Shown piece by piece: positions 16,689 through 25,800 of a stretch of 64,000 nucleotides of DNA. The stretch's first letter is position 1. Each line of letters starts with the position of its first letter. Position numbers and translations under genes: made by a program. Origin of the DNA: an uncultured Eubacterium sp. (lineage in GTDB: Bacteria > Bacillota > Clostridia > Oscillospirales > Acutalibacteraceae); the NCBI RefSeq assembly GCF_945980375.1, contig NZ_CAMFQO010000004.1, positions 1 through 64,000 of the forward strand, given 5' to 3'. The notes under the pieces are model-generated. The model saw only the letters and a program-made list of their open reading frames with translations. It was not told where the DNA came from and did not search any database.

Positions 16689-18230
16689 TCAATCCTCGTT
16701 TTCGGTTTTTTCTTCATTTCTCTTTGCAACAAGCTCTGCAAGAATTCTCTCATGCTCCTTATCAGACAAAGCATACTTTAATGTAGGCAATGCAGAAAGA
16801 ACCATACCGATTGCCGGTGGGATTGAAATAAGGAAGAACATTGCAGCAGCATACTTACCTACGCCTGAGCCTCCGTCATATGTGATGAAGCTTGCTCCGT
16901 TTTCGATTGCTTTATTGAGTCTATCAACATTTTCACCGCTATAACCTACATATGCAAATACACCTGATGAAATGAGAGTTGCGATACCTGCCGAAAGCTT
17001 TGTAATAAAACTTTGACCTGAGAAGAACACACCATCGGTACGAACGCCGTTTGTATATTCCTCATAGTCTACGCAGTCGGCAATCATAACAGATTGAAGA
17101 ACATTGATACCGCCGAATGACGCACTTGCAAAAAGCATGCACAAGCCCACCATAATTGACCAGAATGTTGAGGTCAAGTCACCGTTTGCAATCTTGAAGA
17201 ATACAAAGATAAGTGCAAACGGAACTGCACCTGCGATAGAATAGAAATTGTAAAGTGTTTTCTTTTCTACCTTTTTAATAATTACAGGAGTTATGCCCAT
17301 TGCTACAAACTGACCAACGAACAAGCCGAGAGCAACCGAAGCAACACCTATAAGAATCTTGAAGTCAATGCCTGTAATATTTCCTGCTTGGTCTTTAATT
17401 AAAACATTCATCAAATTACCGTTTGCATAATAATATGTAAACAATGTCATAGCAACAATCATAAGAAGCTGAATTGGGCTTCTTAAAATACCGGAAATAA
17501 GAATCTGTCTGAACGGCTTATTGCTGAACATAATCTTGAAGTTTTCCTTAAAGGTATAACTCTTTTCGGATTTTTCAACTCGCTCTCTTGTGAAAATACC
17601 GGCAAATTCAAAGCAGATTGTAGCAACAACTGTAAAGATTATTACAGTAACAATAAATCCCTTTTGCATATCGTCATCAAATGCACCTGCAAGTCCCTGT
17701 GCAACAGGAACAACAACTACACCGATACCGCCAACACCTGCTACCATACGGGCAAGACCGAGAAGCTTGCTTCTGTCATTTTCGTCCTCTGTCATAAGAG
17801 AGGTAATACCCCAAAGCGGAATATCACAAACAGTGAAGCACATACCCCATGCTATGTAGGAAACGGCTGCCCAGCCAACAATAAGCACCTTTTGTGCCTG
17901 TGATGAAGCCTCTGCATAATTACCATTGATGAATGTGAGAATTGTTATAACACCAATGATTGCAGGGAAGATGATAAGATACGGTCTGCACTTACCCCAC
18001 TTTGACCTTGTTTTGTCAACAATGGTACCCATCATAGGATCGTTAACAGCATCCCACACCCTTGCAATTGCCATAATCCAGCCAAGAGCCATTGCAGGCA
18101 AACAGATTACATTTTGAAAATAAAAGTAAAGACCTGTTGCAACAATGTTGTAAATAAGATTTTGGCCGAACATACCTGTTAAGAAACCGGCGGCTTCTTT
18201 TTTGGTATAAGTTTTTACCTGATTACTCAT
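16689..18230 (-). CDS. GPH-family sugar:cation symporter (MFS, MelB-like), C-terminally truncated by TGA
   Basis: 513 aa with about 12 membrane segments. The N-terminal 'ARVWDAVNDPMMGTIVDKTRSKWGKCRPY' region is the diagnostic GPH (glycoside-pentoside-hexuronide) signature, and 'GVRTDGVFFSGQSFITKL' is the matching block in the second half. It imports a sugar or glycoside with Na+ or H+; the substrate cannot be read from sequence, but the nearby GH43, GH2 and GH38 genes make a plant or host oligosaccharide likely. AGGGGTG precedes the ATG. The frame continues 28 codons past the TGA stop (see the separate entry). Confidence 0.9.
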   Translation of the reverse strand: MSNQVKTYTKKEAAGFLTGMFGQNLIYNIVATGLYFYFQNVICLPAMALGWIMAIARVWDAVNDPMMGTIVDKTRSKWGKCRPYLIIFPAIIGVITILTFINGNYAEASSQAQKVLIVGWAAVSYIAWGMCFTVCDIPLWGITSLMTEDENDRSKLLGLARMVAGVGGIGVVVVPVAQGLAGAFDDDMQKGFIVTVIIFTVVATICFEFAGIFTRERVEKSEKSYTFKENFKIMFSNKPFRQILISGILRSPIQLLMIVAMTLFTYYYANGNLMNVLIKDQAGNITGIDFKILIGVASVALGLFVGQFVAMGITPVIIKKVEKKTLYNFYSIAGAVPFALIFVFFKIANGDLTSTFWSIMVGLCMLFASASFGGINVLQSVMIADCVDYEEYTNGVRTDGVFFSGQSFITKLSAGIATLISSGVFAYVGYSGENVDRLNKAIENGASFITYDGGSGVGKYAAAMFFLISIPPAIGMVLSALPTLKYALSDKEHERILAELVAKRNEEKTENED

Positions 18231-18269
18231 TTTTACACCCCTTTGTTTTGATACATATATGATAACAGA

Positions 18270-18788
18270 TTATTTGCACTTTAACAAGACATTTTTGCCA
18301 CTTGTCAAAAATTCCTTAAATTTGGATAAAAAATTCACCTTCAATGTTATTACTGATTTTTTAATTGCGTAGCTTCCCGCACTGCTCGACGGTGTGTTTG
18401 AAACAAGATGAATTGCACCAAGAAGCCTGTTAAGCCCTCTTGTACCTCTTGTTGCAAAAACAACGGGACAGCCAAGAGAATAAGACAATGCCTGTTTGTT
18501 TATTTTTATTCCCATCCGCCTTGCCCGTTTAACATCGGTTATGTACAAAACTGCCCGTTGTCCCCTCACAAGCCGACACAAAGCATCAAAGCAGCAGAAG
18601 GTGTCCGTTGCCGAAAACACAACAACCCTCACAGCCGAATCATCAGGCTGTGCAATACGGTAAAGTGATGATTTGTAGCAGAAGCAATCCCTGCTTTCCT
18701 TACTGCAAAGCGGACAGGTCAGCTGACGAATCAAGCCGTCAGCCTCACCTACAAATCCAAGAGTTGTTACCGAATTAATCCTAAGCAT
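18270..18788 (-). CDS. Degenerate FeoB-like G-domain protein lacking the P-loop
   Basis: 172 aa from the ATG at 18788 (the track start at 18857 runs back into spoVAE). It aligns by eye with the N-terminal GTPase domain of FeoB: 'TTLGFVGEADGLIRQLTC' where FeoB has GNPNxGKTTLFNxLTG, 'VVVFSATDT' for VVDATNL, 'ITDVKRARRMGIKIN' for NMxDxAxxxGIxID, and 'LGCPVVFATRGTRGLNRLL' for LGCPVIPxxxxxGxGIxxL. The G1 lysine/serine and the G4 Asn are gone, so GTP binding is unlikely. No FeoB membrane part follows. It contains several cysteines (CPLC, DCFC). It is adjacent to and co-directional with spoVAE. Function unknown; a sporulation link is inference. Confidence 0.6.
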   Translation of the reverse strand: MLRINSVTTLGFVGEADGLIRQLTCPLCSKESRDCFCYKSSLYRIAQPDDSAVRVVVFSATDTFCCFDALCRLVRGQRAVLYITDVKRARRMGIKINKQALSYSLGCPVVFATRGTRGLNRLLGAIHLVSNTPSSSAGSYAIKKSVITLKVNFLSKFKEFLTSGKNVLLKCK

Positions 18789-18828
18789 AATAAAATCACA
18801 GCCCTTTCGCCAAAGTACATACAACATA

Positions 18829-19185
18829 CTATTGCTTATCCTTCGGTTTTGCCACAAGGGCTACCGCAAGAGCGCAAAGTATTGCGACCGTCACTCCTCC
18901 GGCAGATGCTGACAGAGGTCCTGTCAATATTCCCATGGCGCCTTTTTCCTTAATGGCTTCTCTGACACCCGATGCAAGTGCCGAGCCAAAGCCTGTGAGT
19001 GGCAATGTTGCGCCTGCGCCTGCAAAATCAATAAGCCAATCATACACGCCTATTCCGCCAAGCAACACTCCGAGACAAACAAACATTACAAGAATCTTTG
19101 CAGGTGTCAGATTTGTTAAATCAATAAGAAGCTGACCTACTACACAAATTAATCCGCCGATAATAAAAGCCTTTATAAGCATCAT
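18829..19185 (-). CDS. spoVAE: Stage V sporulation protein AE (SpoVAE)
   Basis: 118 aa, four hydrophobic segments, with the SpoVA family core 'GAGATLPLTGFGSALA' and 'GVREAIKEKG'. SpoVA proteins form the inner-membrane channel that moves Ca2+-dipicolinate into the forespore and out at germination. The expected spoVAC-spoVAD-spoVAE order is broken here: SpoVAC is 0.9 kb away on the opposite strand, a MacB-type ATPase lies between, and no spoVAD is present. The start is one of two adjacent ATGs; GGGTGAT, lying in the 3' arm of a hairpin, is the only nearby ribosome site. Confidence 0.9.
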   Translation of the reverse strand: MMLIKAFIIGGLICVVGQLLIDLTNLTPAKILVMFVCLGVLLGGIGVYDWLIDFAGAGATLPLTGFGSALASGVREAIKEKGAMGILTGPLSASAGGVTVAILCALAVALVAKPKDKQ

Positions 19186-19187
19186 AA

Positions 19188-19227
19188 AAAATCACCCGAT
19201 GTTAGCATTGCCAAATCAGGTGATTTT
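19188..19227 (-). terminator. Hairpin between the ABC ATPase gene and spoVAE, overlapping the spoVAE ribosome site
   Basis: AAAATCACC/GGTGATTTT with an outer T-run. On the minus strand its 3' arm (GGTGATTTTTT) ends directly at the spoVAE ATG. It can terminate the ATPase transcript and, in read-through RNA, would hide the spoVAE ribosome site. Confidence 0.6.
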
Positions 19228-19241
19228 ATTATCAATATTAA

Positions 19242-19991
19242 TTAACCAAGGTCAATAGGATTTGCGTTGTCGTACTTTGCCTTTCTGCCGTACTTTTCCT
19301 CGAATCCGGGATTTATGTAATCCTCAACAATTCTGCCGTCACGGATACGAACAACTCGCTCTGCTTCCATAGCAATCTCGTTATCATGGGTAATAACGAT
19401 AACCGTTCTGCCCTCGTCCTTTAGCTGATGCAAAATTTTCATAACATCCTTTGTTGATCGGGTATCAAGGTTACCTGTCGGCTCATCGGCAAGAATTACA
19501 GGCGGTGCCGCCGCAATAGCGCGTGCAACTGCCACTCTCTGCTGTTGACCGCCCGACAAGGCCTTTGGCAGATGGTCCATACGCTCGGACAATCCAACCT
19601 TTTCAAGAGCTGCAACGGAAATCGCCCTACGCTCATCCTTTTTCATACCTCTGTATACAAGAGGGAGCTCTACATTTTCAAGAGCTGTAAGTGACGGGAT
19701 AAGGTTAAATCCCTGGAAAATAAATCCTATTTCTTCATTACGGATAACAGACATCTCGTCATCGGTCAAATCGTCAACAAGTTTTCCGTTAATATAATAT
19801 TCACCCTCGGTAGGAGTATCAAGAAGACCAATCATATTCATAAATGTTGACTTACCGGAGCCTGACTGGCCGATAATAGCTACAAACTCACCACGGTCAA
19901 TAGTTAGGCTAACGCCGTCAAGAGCATTAACCTGATTTTCACCGGGATTATAAATTTTATATACATTTCTAACATCAACAAGATGCTCCAT
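19242..19991 (-). CDS. MacB/LolD-type ABC transporter ATPase
   Basis: 249 aa. Walker A 'GQSGSGKST', Q-loop '[20 protein letters not shown]', signature 'LSGGQQQR', Walker B '[12 protein letters not shown]' and the H-loop 'VITHD' are all intact. The Q-loop context and '[17 protein letters not shown]' are those of the MacB/LolD/YknY subgroup, which powers peptide or lipoprotein-type exporters with FtsX-like permeases. No permease gene is next to it, so it is an orphan subunit. It lies between two SpoVA genes by position only; the partner is elsewhere. Confidence 0.9.
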   Translation of the reverse strand: MEHLVDVRNVYKIYNPGENQVNALDGVSLTIDRGEFVAIIGQSGSGKSTFMNMIGLLDTPTEGEYYINGKLVDDLTDDEMSVIRNEEIGFIFQGFNLIPSLTALENVELPLVYRGMKKDERRAISVAALEKVGLSERMDHLPKALSGGQQQRVAVARAIAAAPPVILADEPTGNLDTRSTKDVMKILHQLKDEGRTVIVITHDNEIAMEAERVVRIRDGRIVEDYINPGFEEKYGRKAKYDNANPIDLG

Positions 19992-20063
19992 AAAAGCTCT
20001 CCTTTTACAATTAGTATAAACGAATTATACAATTATTAATACAAAAAGTCAACAATTCTCAAA

Positions 20064-20092
20064 GAATATTCACACAGGATTTACAAATAATA
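20064..20092 (+). promoter_or_regulatory. Possible SigG promoter of spoVAC
   Basis: GAATA (20064-20068), 17-bp spacer, AATAATA (20086-20092), compared with the SigG pattern GNATR-N17/18-CATNNTA (one mismatch). SpoVA genes are SigG targets in Bacillus; the assignment here rests on that and on this single match. Confidence 0.4.
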
Positions 20093-20135
20093 CTGATACA
20101 CATATGTTGTCTAAACAGCAGAAAGGAAAAATTGT

Positions 20136-20579
20136 ATGAGCATTTCAAACAACGAGTATTCAAAAATGACCGACAAAGCAAGTCCGAGCTCACCTGTATT
20201 GCCAAACTGCATAAGAGCATTTTTGTTTGGCGGAGGGATATGTATGTTTGGTCAGTTGCTCAACATACTATTTGAAAAAATCGGCTTGAATTCCGAAGAG
20301 GTTAAGCTTGCCACTCCGTCAACAGTAATTATAATCACTGCAATACTGACAGGAGTAGGTGTGTTTGATAACATTGCACGATACGCCGGTGCAGGAACAA
20401 TAGTGCCTATTTCGGGCTTTGCAAATTCGGTTGTATCCCCTGCTCTTGAATTTAAGCACGAGGGTTATATAACCGGCACCGCATTTCAAATGTTTACCAT
20501 TGCAGGACCTGTTATTGTATACGGCACTGCATCGGCATTTATTTATGGTTTAATCATTTATATATTTAAGTTGTATTAA
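20136..20579 (+). CDS. spoVAC: Stage V sporulation protein AC (SpoVAC)
   Basis: 147 aa with four to five membrane segments and the family blocks 'AFLFGGGICMFGQLL', 'GVGVFDNIARYAGAGTIVPI' and 'SGFANSVVSPALEFKHEG'. SpoVAC is the mechanosensitive-like channel subunit of the dipicolinate transporter. AAAGGAAAAATTGT precedes the ATG. It stands alone: the convergent GH43 gene ends six bases after its stop, and spoVAE is on the other strand. Confidence 0.93.
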   Translation: MSISNNEYSKMTDKASPSSPVLPNCIRAFLFGGGICMFGQLLNILFEKIGLNSEEVKLATPSTVIIITAILTGVGVFDNIARYAGAGTIVPISGFANSVVSPALEFKHEGYITGTAFQMFTIAGPVIVYGTASAFIYGLIIYIFKLY

Positions 20580-20585
20580 GCTTGA

Positions 20586-21533
20586 TTAAAGGTGATCCCT
20601 GTGCTGATATGCAGTGATGATGCCGTCCTTAACATCAAGTCTGCAAATACGTGCATTGCGGGCATCAAAGGCATTTGCTCCCAGACCGTCATCATAATCC
20701 CTTGCGTGATAAATTGCATACCACTGACCGTCCTCTTTTATCATGGAATGGTGCCCTGTTCCCTCCTCAAACTCATTTGCCTTCATAACAGGGCAATATG
20801 TGTTATCATCGGGATATTTTTCAAACTTGATTTTTCTAAGGTCGGTTTCATCGGTCTTTGCTCTTGCATAGCCTATGTAGTAGGTAGGCTGTTCAAAGCA
20901 GTTGCCCGAATACATAACATACTGCCAATCACCCTCCTTAAAATAGAAGGCACCCTCAATAGTATGCCAATGCTGACCTTTTTTATATCTATCTCTGCAA
21001 TAAATGTCCTCATCAAGAGTAGGTACAACAACAGGAACAGGATTTCCCTCAACAGTAAACGGGTCAATCATTTTATCAACAACGATATATGTACCTATTC
21101 TGTCACCCTCAAAGTTGTTGGTTGAATAAAAAATCCAAAGCCCTGCCTCGTTCTTAACAACATGTGAATCGATAGAAAACGCAGGGAGAAGCTGCTTTAC
21201 AACCTTGAACGGACCAAGCGGATTATCGGCAACGGAAACATGCATTGCTCCCCTGTGTCCACCCTTATCGGGAGTATAGCCCTCAATTTCAAAGGAATTG
21301 TACATATAAAACTTTCCGTCAAGCTCTATTACACTCGGAGCCCACCAGGAATCGTGCTTACCGTCTGTAAGCACCATGCCCTCAAATTTCCAACCGCGTG
21401 TAAGCTCATTGGACGAATAAGCATAAATTCCTTTGTGACCGGTTGTGTAGATATAATATCTTCCGCCCGATTTCAAAATAAACGGGTCAGCCTGACCCAA
21501 ATAATTTTCTTTATCAATTTCCAACAAATGCAT
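20586..21533 (-). CDS. Glycoside hydrolase family 43 enzyme
   Basis: 315 aa, no signal peptide, a single five-bladed beta-propeller domain. The three expected acidic residues are in place: the base D16 in 'QADPF', the pKa modulator Asp in 'AFSIDSHVV', and the acid Glu in 'HTIEGAF'. Family members are beta-xylosidases, alpha-arabinofuranosidases or arabinanases; the exact specificity cannot be read. An intracellular location suggests action on imported xylo- or arabino-oligosaccharides. The 168-aa gene upstream is 12 bases away and probably co-transcribed. Confidence 0.9.
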   Translation of the reverse strand: MHLLEIDKENYLGQADPFILKSGGRYYIYTTGHKGIYAYSSNELTRGWKFEGMVLTDGKHDSWWAPSVIELDGKFYMYNSFEIEGYTPDKGGHRGAMHVSVADNPLGPFKVVKQLLPAFSIDSHVVKNEAGLWIFYSTNNFEGDRIGTYIVVDKMIDPFTVEGNPVPVVVPTLDEDIYCRDRYKKGQHWHTIEGAFYFKEGDWQYVMYSGNCFEQPTYYIGYARAKTDETDLRKIKFEKYPDDNTYCPVMKANEFEEGTGHHSMIKEDGQWYAIYHARDYDDGLGANAFDARNARICRLDVKDGIITAYQHRDHL

Positions 21534-21545
21534 AACATTCTCCGA

Positions 21546-22052
21546 TTAATTGTTTTGTTTTTTCTCTTTTTCTGCCTCAAGCTCTGCCTTTTCTTTATAG
21601 AACATATTAGCCTTTAGGTAAACCTCGATAAAGCCTCGAATAACCTCTGCCATTTCACCCGGGTTATGATTCAAAAGCAGAATATGCTCGTCATCATCAA
21701 TAGCAAGAGGCCCCTTTTCGTAATCGTTAAAGGTAGGCATTAGGGAATAATTCGTTCTTGTTTTCACGATAGAAATCATTGTAAAATCCTTGGTGGCATT
21801 AACAAAACCCTTTTTCTTTGTATAACGCTCAATGGTTGAGGTTTCTACATTATCGTTATGCTTTTTGGTATAGCAGGCGTCAAGCACCTTGTTAATATAC
21901 TTTTCAAGTGCATCATCCGAATACGGTGCTTTAAGGAGCATAACCGTGTCAATATCGGCAATTCCGTATTTGTCACTGTCTCCGCAAGGAATACCTATCA
22001 AATTTTCATCCTTATCAACGTAAACGGAAATGGTATAAAATTCTCTGTCCAT
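21546..22052 (-). CDS. Uncharacterised cytoplasmic protein, 168 aa
   Basis: A convincing gene: it has its own near-consensus promoter upstream, GGAGGTTTGTT before the ATG, and neighbour-like codon use. The N-terminus has a 'YTISVYVDKDENLIGIPCGD' type beta-hairpin, the middle 'YTKKKGFVNATKDFTMISI' and the C-terminus is a charged coiled helix ending in Lys/Glu/Gln. I see no membrane segment, no metal motif and no family I can name. Its operon partner appears to be GH43. Confidence 0.7.
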   Translation of the reverse strand: MDREFYTISVYVDKDENLIGIPCGDSDKYGIADIDTVMLLKAPYSDDALEKYINKVLDACYTKKHNDNVETSTIERYTKKKGFVNATKDFTMISIVKTRTNYSLMPTFNDYEKGPLAIDDDEHILLLNHNPGEMAEVIRGFIEVYLKANMFYKEKAELEAEKEKKQNN

Positions 22053-22087
22053 AACAAACCTCCAAAATATATGGTATGTACCTTAAA

Positions 22088-22116
22088 ATTATATAATATA
22101 TAATTGAAAAATTCAA
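22088..22116 (-). promoter_or_regulatory. Promoter of the 168-aa gene (and GH43)
   Basis: Minus strand TTGAAT (22116-22111), 17-bp spacer, TATAAT (22093-22088). Confidence 0.75.
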
Positions 22117-22163
22117 CAATAAATGATAATATAGTATCAAATATACATTAACAGGTGCGTATT

Positions 22164-22832
22164 ATGAAAAAAGCATTAATTTCAGGCGGGGCAACAGGCA
22201 TAGGCAAGGCAACGGCTTTGTTACTTGCAAAAAACGGATATGACGTTTATATAACATATAACAGTACCGAGCCTAACTATGAAATAAAAAAAATCAAATG
22301 CAACCTTGAAAGCATTGATGAAATCCAAAGCACCGTTGAAGCTGTCGGCGGAGTTGATGTTTTGGTGAACAACGCAGGGGTATCGCTTATAAAAATGATA
22401 AACGATGTAACACCCAAGGATTACGAAAAAATCTGTGCAGTTAATGAACGTGCGGTATATTTTATGAGCAAATACTGTGCACTTGATATGATAAAAAAAC
22501 AAAGCGGTGCAATAATCAACATCAGCTCTATGTGGGGGCAGGTGGGTGCATCCTGTGAAACGCTGTACTCTATGACAAAGGCGGGAGTAATAGGATTTAC
22601 AAAGGCATTGGCACAGGAGCTTGCACCAAGCTCAATAACAGTAAACTGCATAGCACCCGGAATAATAGACACCCGAATGAACAGTATGTTTGATGCAGAC
22701 GAGCTTGCAAAAGAGGTACCTCTCGGCAGGCTCGGCACCCCGGAGGAAATTGCAAATGCTGTGTTGTTCCTTGCAGAAAACAAATACATCACCGGACAGG
22801 TGCTTGGAATAAACGGCGGTATTGTAATATAA
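22164..22832 (+). CDS. Short-chain dehydrogenase/reductase (FabG-like)
   Basis: 222 aa. The Rossmann cofactor loop 'SGGATGIGKATA', the structural 'NNAG', the catalytic Ser in 'INISSMWGQ', and the 'YSMTKAG' Tyr/Lys pair are all present, as is the C-terminal 'GQVLGINGGI'. These mark a classical SDR of the 3-oxoacyl-ACP reductase type. A stand-alone position away from fatty-acid genes makes a FabG role uncertain; a sugar or other alcohol dehydrogenase is equally possible. ATG 22164 was chosen over GTG 22155, which lies inside the AGGTG ribosome site. Confidence 0.88.
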   Translation: MKKALISGGATGIGKATALLLAKNGYDVYITYNSTEPNYEIKKIKCNLESIDEIQSTVEAVGGVDVLVNNAGVSLIKMINDVTPKDYEKICAVNERAVYFMSKYCALDMIKKQSGAIINISSMWGQVGASCETLYSMTKAGVIGFTKALAQELAPSSITVNCIAPGIIDTRMNSMFDADELAKEVPLGRLGTPEEIANAVLFLAENKYITGQVLGINGGIVI

Positions 22833-22833
22833 A

Positions 22834-22876
22834 CAAAAAGGCTGTAAACGGCATAAAATATGTCGCTTACAGTCTT
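22834..22876. terminator. Terminator between convergent SDR and GH2 genes
   Basis: Imperfect stem AAAGGCTGTAAACGG...TCGCTTACAGTCTTT with a T-rich end on the plus strand. Confidence 0.55.
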
Positions 22877-22881
22877 TGCTT

Positions 22882-25800
22882 TTATTCAACAGGTGTAACG
22901 AGAATTGAAACATTTTGTCCCTTTAGATTGTTACATTTATATTCCTTTGACGGAACAGGACCGCAGGCATTTGAGCCGGCTCCCAAATGATAGGAATCAA
23001 AGCCAAGGAAGGTTGTGTTGCAATCCTGAAGCTCCTCAATATGATTAGCCTTTGCACATTGTTGCGGAGTGTAATGATCTGCAGAAAAGGTCACTCTGCC
23101 GTCAACAGATGTGAACAAAAGACCGCAGCCGTCATCATCGGTAACCCTTGCCCAACGCACGCCCGTACGCATTGAGGATGCCTGTGGCTTAATATATTGC
23201 TCGTGCATATCGGCAACGGTTGAATTATAGATGCCCAAAAGCGTATGCTCAAGATAATCGGATACATTGGGTCCGTCACCCATACCGTAATACTCTACGT
23301 TGGAAAAAGCCCTTGGCATCTCAAGCGTTAAGCCAAAACGAGGAGCAAATCGAATGTTAATGCTGTCTGTGCATTTTGCATTAACAAGAACAGATCCGTC
23401 ACTGTAAATCTCATATGTAACAGTAACATCGCAAAGCTTCTTTTTAGCTATGGTTTTTACTGTGTACTCATTGGAAATGACAACCTTGTTTTCAACAATA
23501 CTGAAAGCCCTTGCAGGTGCCTTTGCTTTTTTGATAAAAGGTCTTGCAGTTTCAAGAGAAAGCTTGTTCCAATTATTTTTGAAATGCATATCATTATCGA
23601 TAGGTGCACGGTAAACACCGATGCCGAAGCCTGTTGTTGCACCGAAGGGTGCTGTATTGAAATATTCCCTGCCGTTCTTTTGATAGCTTACAGCCTCACC
23701 TGTTGCAGTATCAAAAACAAAACAACCGTTATCAAAATTAACGTACAGGCGTCTTTCGGAAATGTCAATGGTAGGAGGTGCAGTGCAATCGACAGGTGCG
23801 TTCTTGACATCGGCAAGCTCAACAACCTGCTCGCACGCAACCTCAAAATCACCGTCAAAATACCTAAGCGTTATTGCTTGGTCGCCCTCCATACGCTGAA
23901 TATCAAGCTCAAATCCTTGCGACTTTCGAGGTTCAATATCAAGCTGAATTTCACCGTTTTGAACAGACTTACCGTCAACAAGATAGCTCCAGCAAAGCTT
24001 GTAATCGGCATTTGTAAAATACTTGTAATTATACAGTTCAATACTGTTACCGTCATGCTTTATGCACCTTACGGGACGATAGCAGTTTTTCATTTGCAAT
24101 GCTCCCGAATGAGGCGTCCTGTCAGGGAAGAAAAGACCGTCAACACAGAAATTGCCGTCGTGCTTATTTTCGCCGTGGTCACCGCCATAGGTGTATTTAT
24201 ACGGTCCGTCCTCGTTGTAAATTTCGTGGTCGGCAAATTCCCAAATACAACCGCCAAGCATATTATCACTGTTCAAAAAGGCTTTAACATATGTTTCAAG
24301 CTCGCCCGCGCCAAGCCCCATTGCGTGCGCATACTCACACATAAAATACGGCTTTGTGTAAAATTTCTTAGGCAGTCCCGAGCCTCTTGCAATCCTTTCA
24401 ACAAGATAAAACCAAGGATACATCTGCGACACAACATCATATGCCCATCTTTTTGTACGGCAAACCCCCTCATAATGAATAGGAATGTCCGTATACTTCT
24501 TAAGCTCTTGATAGCAATAATCCTGATTTTTATATCCGTGCGCTTCGTTACCGAGCGACCACATTGTAATGCTTGGGTGGTTTTTATCCCTTTGGAACAT
24601 ACGGTAAACCCTGTCCCAATAACGAGGCTGCCAATCGGGATTATGCGAGCAAGCGCCCGGTCTGTGCAACTCTGTTTCGCATCCGTGGGTTTCTATGTCC
24701 GCCTCATCGACAACGTAAATGCCGTATTCATCGCACAAATCAAGGAACATAGGGTCGGGAGGATAATGTGAGGTACGCACGCAGTTTACGTTATATTCCT
24801 TAAACAGCCTCACATCCCTTTCCATATCCTCTGCGGTCATTGCATAGCCTGTTTTCGGATTTGTATCGTGATGATTTACACCCAAAAGCTTGATGTTTTT
24901 ATTATTAAACGTAAACACATTGCCTGTAATTTTGATATGCTTAAAGCCGATAGGACGACGAATAAGCTCTATCACCTCGCCGCCCTTTGACAAGGATACA
25001 ACAAGTGTGTAAAGCTTTGGATATTCGGCAGACCACTCCTCTACCTCCAATGAAGAAAAGGTAATTTTGTCTATTTGCTTTGAATCAACGTTAACCGACC
25101 TTGCACTGACAAGCTCGTTTCCGTCAAGCAATGTTGCCGAAAGCTCACATTCATCAACAAGCTTAAGTGCGGGAATAACATCAAGATTGTATGTATAATC
25201 GGTATTAAAGGTTATTTTTGCCTCAAAATCATAAACAGAATTTTTATCGGTTTTGTAAAGCAGTACATCACGGAAAATTCCGTTATCACGGAACATATCC
25301 TGACATTCAAGATATGTACCGTTTGTCCACTTATGATTAACAACCACAAGGTGATTTTCACCCTCGGTCAAGGTATTCGTAATTTCAAACTCTGCCGTAT
25401 TATGACTGCCCTCGCTGTAGCCGATATACTTACCGTTTACAAAAACGTCAAGGCCTCCGGATACACCTAAAAATGAAATGACATAGCACTTATCCAAATT
25501 GTCAACATCAAACACCCTATGATATACGCCGACCGGACAATCTACCGGGATTTCAGGCGGGTTGGGCTTAAAGGGATAACGGGAATTCAGATAGTACGGC
25601 TTTTCGTAGCCTGTATGCTGCCACACCGACGGAACAACAACCCTGTCAAAGCGGGCAGTATCCGTATCAAGCTCGCTCGGTAAATCAGACTCCCTCTTAT
25701 AGTAAATAAAATCCCACTCGCCCGAAAGGCAATCCACCATTGAAGATGAATAACGTTCGGTTCTTATATCGGTCTTTGCCATTTCTTCAGGCGAAGAAAA

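Noticed and set aside
16689-16691. TGA as selenocysteine codon in the GPH symporter
   Set aside because: No selenoprotein family match, no SECIS-like hairpin directly after the TGA, and the position is in a charged tail; nonsense change is simpler.
21546-22052. Toxin-immunity protein for the 168-aa unknown
   Set aside because: No toxin, WXG or polymorphic-toxin gene nearby; the only support is size and charge.
23584-24771. 395-aa plus-strand ORF
   Set aside because: Fully antisense to the catalytic region of the GH2 beta-galactosidase; composition is that of a shadow frame.
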